A DNA stretch of 7,562 nucleotides from Pseudomonadota bacterium. GTDB lineage: Bacteria > Pseudomonadota > Gammaproteobacteria > Xanthomonadales > Xanthomonadaceae. A program made the position numbers and the translations under genes. The stretch spans positions 1 through 7,562 of the forward strand of contig JAFAFY010000254.1 in assembly GCA_023423235.1 (NCBI GenBank). The letters run 5' to 3'. Positions 6,343 through 7,562 of this stretch are shown in pieces. The notes below the pieces were generated by a model that saw only the letters and a program-made list of their open reading frames with translations, did no database searches and was not told the DNA's origin. The stretch's first letter is position 1, and every line of letters begins with the position of its first letter.

Positions 6343-6393
6343 ATCATGTGGTTGGGGCAGATATCACCCGGTTTCGGCGCCTTCCAGCTCCAC

Positions 6394-6424
6394 CTTTTTT
6401 AGATTTATTCCTTTCTTATAAAAG
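6394..6424 (+). other. AT-rich segment, candidate DNA unwinding element
   Basis: This stretch is mostly T and A (CTTTTTTAGATTTATTCC, then TTTCTTATAAAAG) and is the most AT-rich run in the window. It contains GATTTATTCCTTT (6402-6414), matching 9 of the 11 defined positions of the E. coli oriC 13-mer GATCTNTTNTTTT. It lies 80 bp from the nearest strong DnaA box and ends 25 bp before dnaN. TATAAA (6417-6422) could also serve as a -10 element for dnaN, though no good -35 is present. Confidence 0.6.
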
Positions 6425-6433
6425 CTCGGGACA

Positions 6434-6442
6434 AGGGGATAA
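6434..6442 (-). promoter_or_regulatory. Weak DnaA-box-like site overlapping the dnaN ribosome-binding region
   Basis: The minus strand reads TTATCCCCT, 7 of 9 matches to TTATCCACA. The same bases on the plus strand supply AAGGGG, the likely dnaN Shine-Dalgarno sequence, 11 nt before the ATG (a rather long spacing). Confidence 0.3.
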
Positions 6443-6449
6443 CACCGAC

Positions 6450-7550
6450 ATGCGTTTCAGTCTGCAACGCGAAACTCTGCTCAAGCCGCTGGCCCAGGTC
6501 GTCAATGTCGTCGAGCGCCGGCAGACCCTGCCCGTCCTGGCCAACCTGCTGGTCCAGGTGCGCGATGGCCAGCTGTCGCTGACCGGTACCGACCTGGAAG
6601 TGGAGATGGTCTCGCGGCGCGCGGTCGACGATGCCCAGGACGGCGAAACCACGATCCCGGCACGCAAGCTGTTCGACATCGTTCGTGCCCTGCCCGATGG
6701 CAGCAAGGTGGTGATCTCGCAGTCGGGCGACAAGGTCACCGTGCAGGCCGGGCGCAGCCGCTTCACCCTGGCCACCCTGTCGGCAGGCGATTTCCCCTCG
6801 GTCGACGAGGTCGAGGCAACCGAGCGCATCGCGGTGCCGGAAGCCGCGCTCAAGGAGCTGATCGAGCGCACCGCGTTCGCGATGGCCCAGCAGGACGTGC
6901 GCTACTACCTCAACGGCCTGCTGTTCGACCTTGGCGACACCCGCCTGCGCTGCGTGGCTACCGACGGCCACCGCCTGGCGCTGTGCGAGACCACGCTGGA
7001 AGACGCGGTGCAGTCCAAGCGCCAGATCATCCTGCCGCGCAAGGGCGTGACCGAGCTGCAGCGCCTGCTCGAGGGCGGCGACAAGACCCTGGAGCTGGAG
7101 CTGGGCCGCAACCACCTGCGGGTCAAGCGCGACGATGTCACCTTCACCAGCAAGCTGATCGATGGCCGCTTCCCCGATTACGAGGCGGTGATCCCGATCG
7201 GTGCCGACCGCGAGGTCAAGATCGACCGTGAGGTCCTGCGCGCGGCGTTGCAGCGCGTAGCGATCCTCTCCAACGAGAAGTATCGCGGCGTGCGCCTGGA
7301 AGTCTCGCCGGGCACGGTGAAGATCAACGCCCACAATCCCGAGCAGGAAGAGGCGCAGGAGGAAGTCGAGGCCGAAACCAAGGTCGACGACCTGGCGGTG
7401 GGCTTCAACGTCAACTATCTGCTGGACGCGCTGACCGCGCTGCGCGGCGAGCAGGTGATCCTGAAGCTGCGTGATGCCAATTCCTCGGCGCTGGTGCGCG
7501 AGGCCGCGGATGAGCGCAGCCGCCACGTCGTGATGCCGCTGCGGCTCTGA
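6450..7550 (+). CDS. dnaN: DNA polymerase III beta subunit (sliding clamp)
   Basis: DnaN forms the ring-shaped dimer that encircles DNA and tethers DNA polymerase III and other clamp-binding proteins. The 366-residue product has the normal length and three-domain build. It begins MRFSLQRETLLKPL and has RQTLPVLANLL (24-34), the conserved RYYLNGLL (151-158), ATDGHRLAL (170-178) at the second domain, RFPDYEAVIP (240-249), the acidic NPEQEEAQEE stretch (306-315), FNVNYLLDAL (329-338) and the C-terminal VMPLRL (361-366) that helps form the partner-binding cleft. The frame is open from a GTG at 6348, but family proteins start at MRFS/MKF, so ATG 6450 is correct; AAGGGG at 6433-6438 is the likely ribosome-binding site. 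It follows dnaA across oriC and may be partly co-transcribed with it. Only 12 bases remain afterwards, too few to identify the next gene. Confidence 0.97.
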   Translation: MRFSLQRETLLKPLAQVVNVVERRQTLPVLANLLVQVRDGQLSLTGTDLEVEMVSRRAVDDAQDGETTIPARKLFDIVRALPDGSKVVISQSGDKVTVQAGRSRFTLATLSAGDFPSVDEVEATERIAVPEAALKELIERTAFAMAQQDVRYYLNGLLFDLGDTRLRCVATDGHRLALCETTLEDAVQSKRQIILPRKGVTELQRLLEGGDKTLELELGRNHLRVKRDDVTFTSKLIDGRFPDYEAVIPIGADREVKIDREVLRAALQRVAILSNEKYRGVRLEVSPGTVKINAHNPEQEEAQEEVEAETKVDDLAVGFNVNYLLDALTALRGEQVILKLRDANSSALVREAADERSRHVVMPLRL

Positions 7551-7562
7551 CCGGCATGCTGT

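Larger units (their letters stand above)
6198..6449. other. oriC: Probable chromosomal replication origin (oriC) between dnaA and dnaN
   Basis: This 252-bp non-coding interval between dnaA and dnaN is the usual oriC site in this bacterial group. It contains one perfect and one 8/9 DnaA box as direct repeats, weaker DnaA-box-like sites on both sides, an IHF-like site with an A-tract, and a sharply AT-rich segment next to dnaN in an otherwise very GC-rich window. Transcription runs away from the region on the left (rpmH unit) and through it towards dnaN on the right. Function has not been tested; the call rests on layout and motifs. Confidence 0.85.

Noticed and set aside
4725..6347. A 540-codon open frame on the minus strand across dnaA and part of oriC
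   Set aside because: Antisense shadow of dnaA; the product is low-complexity (Gln, Val, Leu, His, Arg-rich) with no recognisable domain, while dnaA has every expected motif.
6348..6449. A 34-codon N-terminal extension of dnaN from GTG 6348
   Set aside because: Beta clamps start at MRFS/MKF, and the extension would be encoded by the AT-rich oriC segment.
6405..7526. A 373-codon minus-strand frame opposite dnaN
   Set aside because: Antisense shadow with no family features; dnaN is unmistakable on the plus strand.
7551..7562. ATG at 7556 as a possible start of the next gene (recF would be expected)
   Set aside because: Only seven bases follow from that ATG, too few to identify a gene.
1..7562. 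CRISPR arrays, insertion sequences, tRNA or rRNA genes, phage or defence genes
   Set aside because: None seen: there are no spaced repeats, transposase motifs or structural RNA signatures. The window is a conserved core-genome region.

Overview
This window is a bacterial chromosome replication-origin neighbourhood. The very high GC content, a DnaA beginning MDAWPRCL, and the order lipoprotein - mnmE - yidC - rnpA - rpmH (leftward) followed by dnaA - oriC - dnaN (rightward) suggest a gammaproteobacterium of the Xanthomonadaceae/Lysobacteraceae (Xanthomonas, Stenotrophomonas, Lysobacter, Luteimonas type). The family placement rests on remembered protein and gene-order similarity, not on a search.

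Layout. Positions 1-582 (minus) hold the N-terminal part of an unrecognised lipoprotein that runs off the left edge. About 270 bp of non-coding DNA (583-854) follows, with a candidate promoter for that gene. mnmE (855-2228), yidC (2314-4032), rnpA (4046-4462) and rpmH (4516-4656) all read leftward and look like one transcription unit. It is driven by a good sigma70-type promoter at 4699-4728 and punctuated by two GC-rich hairpins, one after rpmH and one before mnmE. From the same ~200 bp divergent region, dnaA (4860-6197) reads rightward. The 252 bp between dnaA and dnaN (6198-6449) carry two good DnaA boxes, an IHF-like site and a sharply AT-rich patch, and are the likely oriC. dnaN (6450-7550) follows; the window ends 12 bases later.

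How the genes work together. DnaA binds the dnaA-dnaN intergenic DNA, melts it and starts replication; DnaN is the sliding clamp of the replicase. The leftward unit supplies ribosomal protein bL34, the protein subunit of RNase P, the YidC membrane insertase and the tRNA-modifying GTPase MnmE: translation and protein-biogenesis functions classically linked to the origin.

No undescribed system is visible. The points worth a second look are fine-scale: the sparse oriC layout, intergenic hairpins that could set different expression levels within the leftward unit, the 13-bp rnpA-yidC junction that has no yidD and is bridged by a six-codon mini-ORF, and the unidentified lipoprotein.
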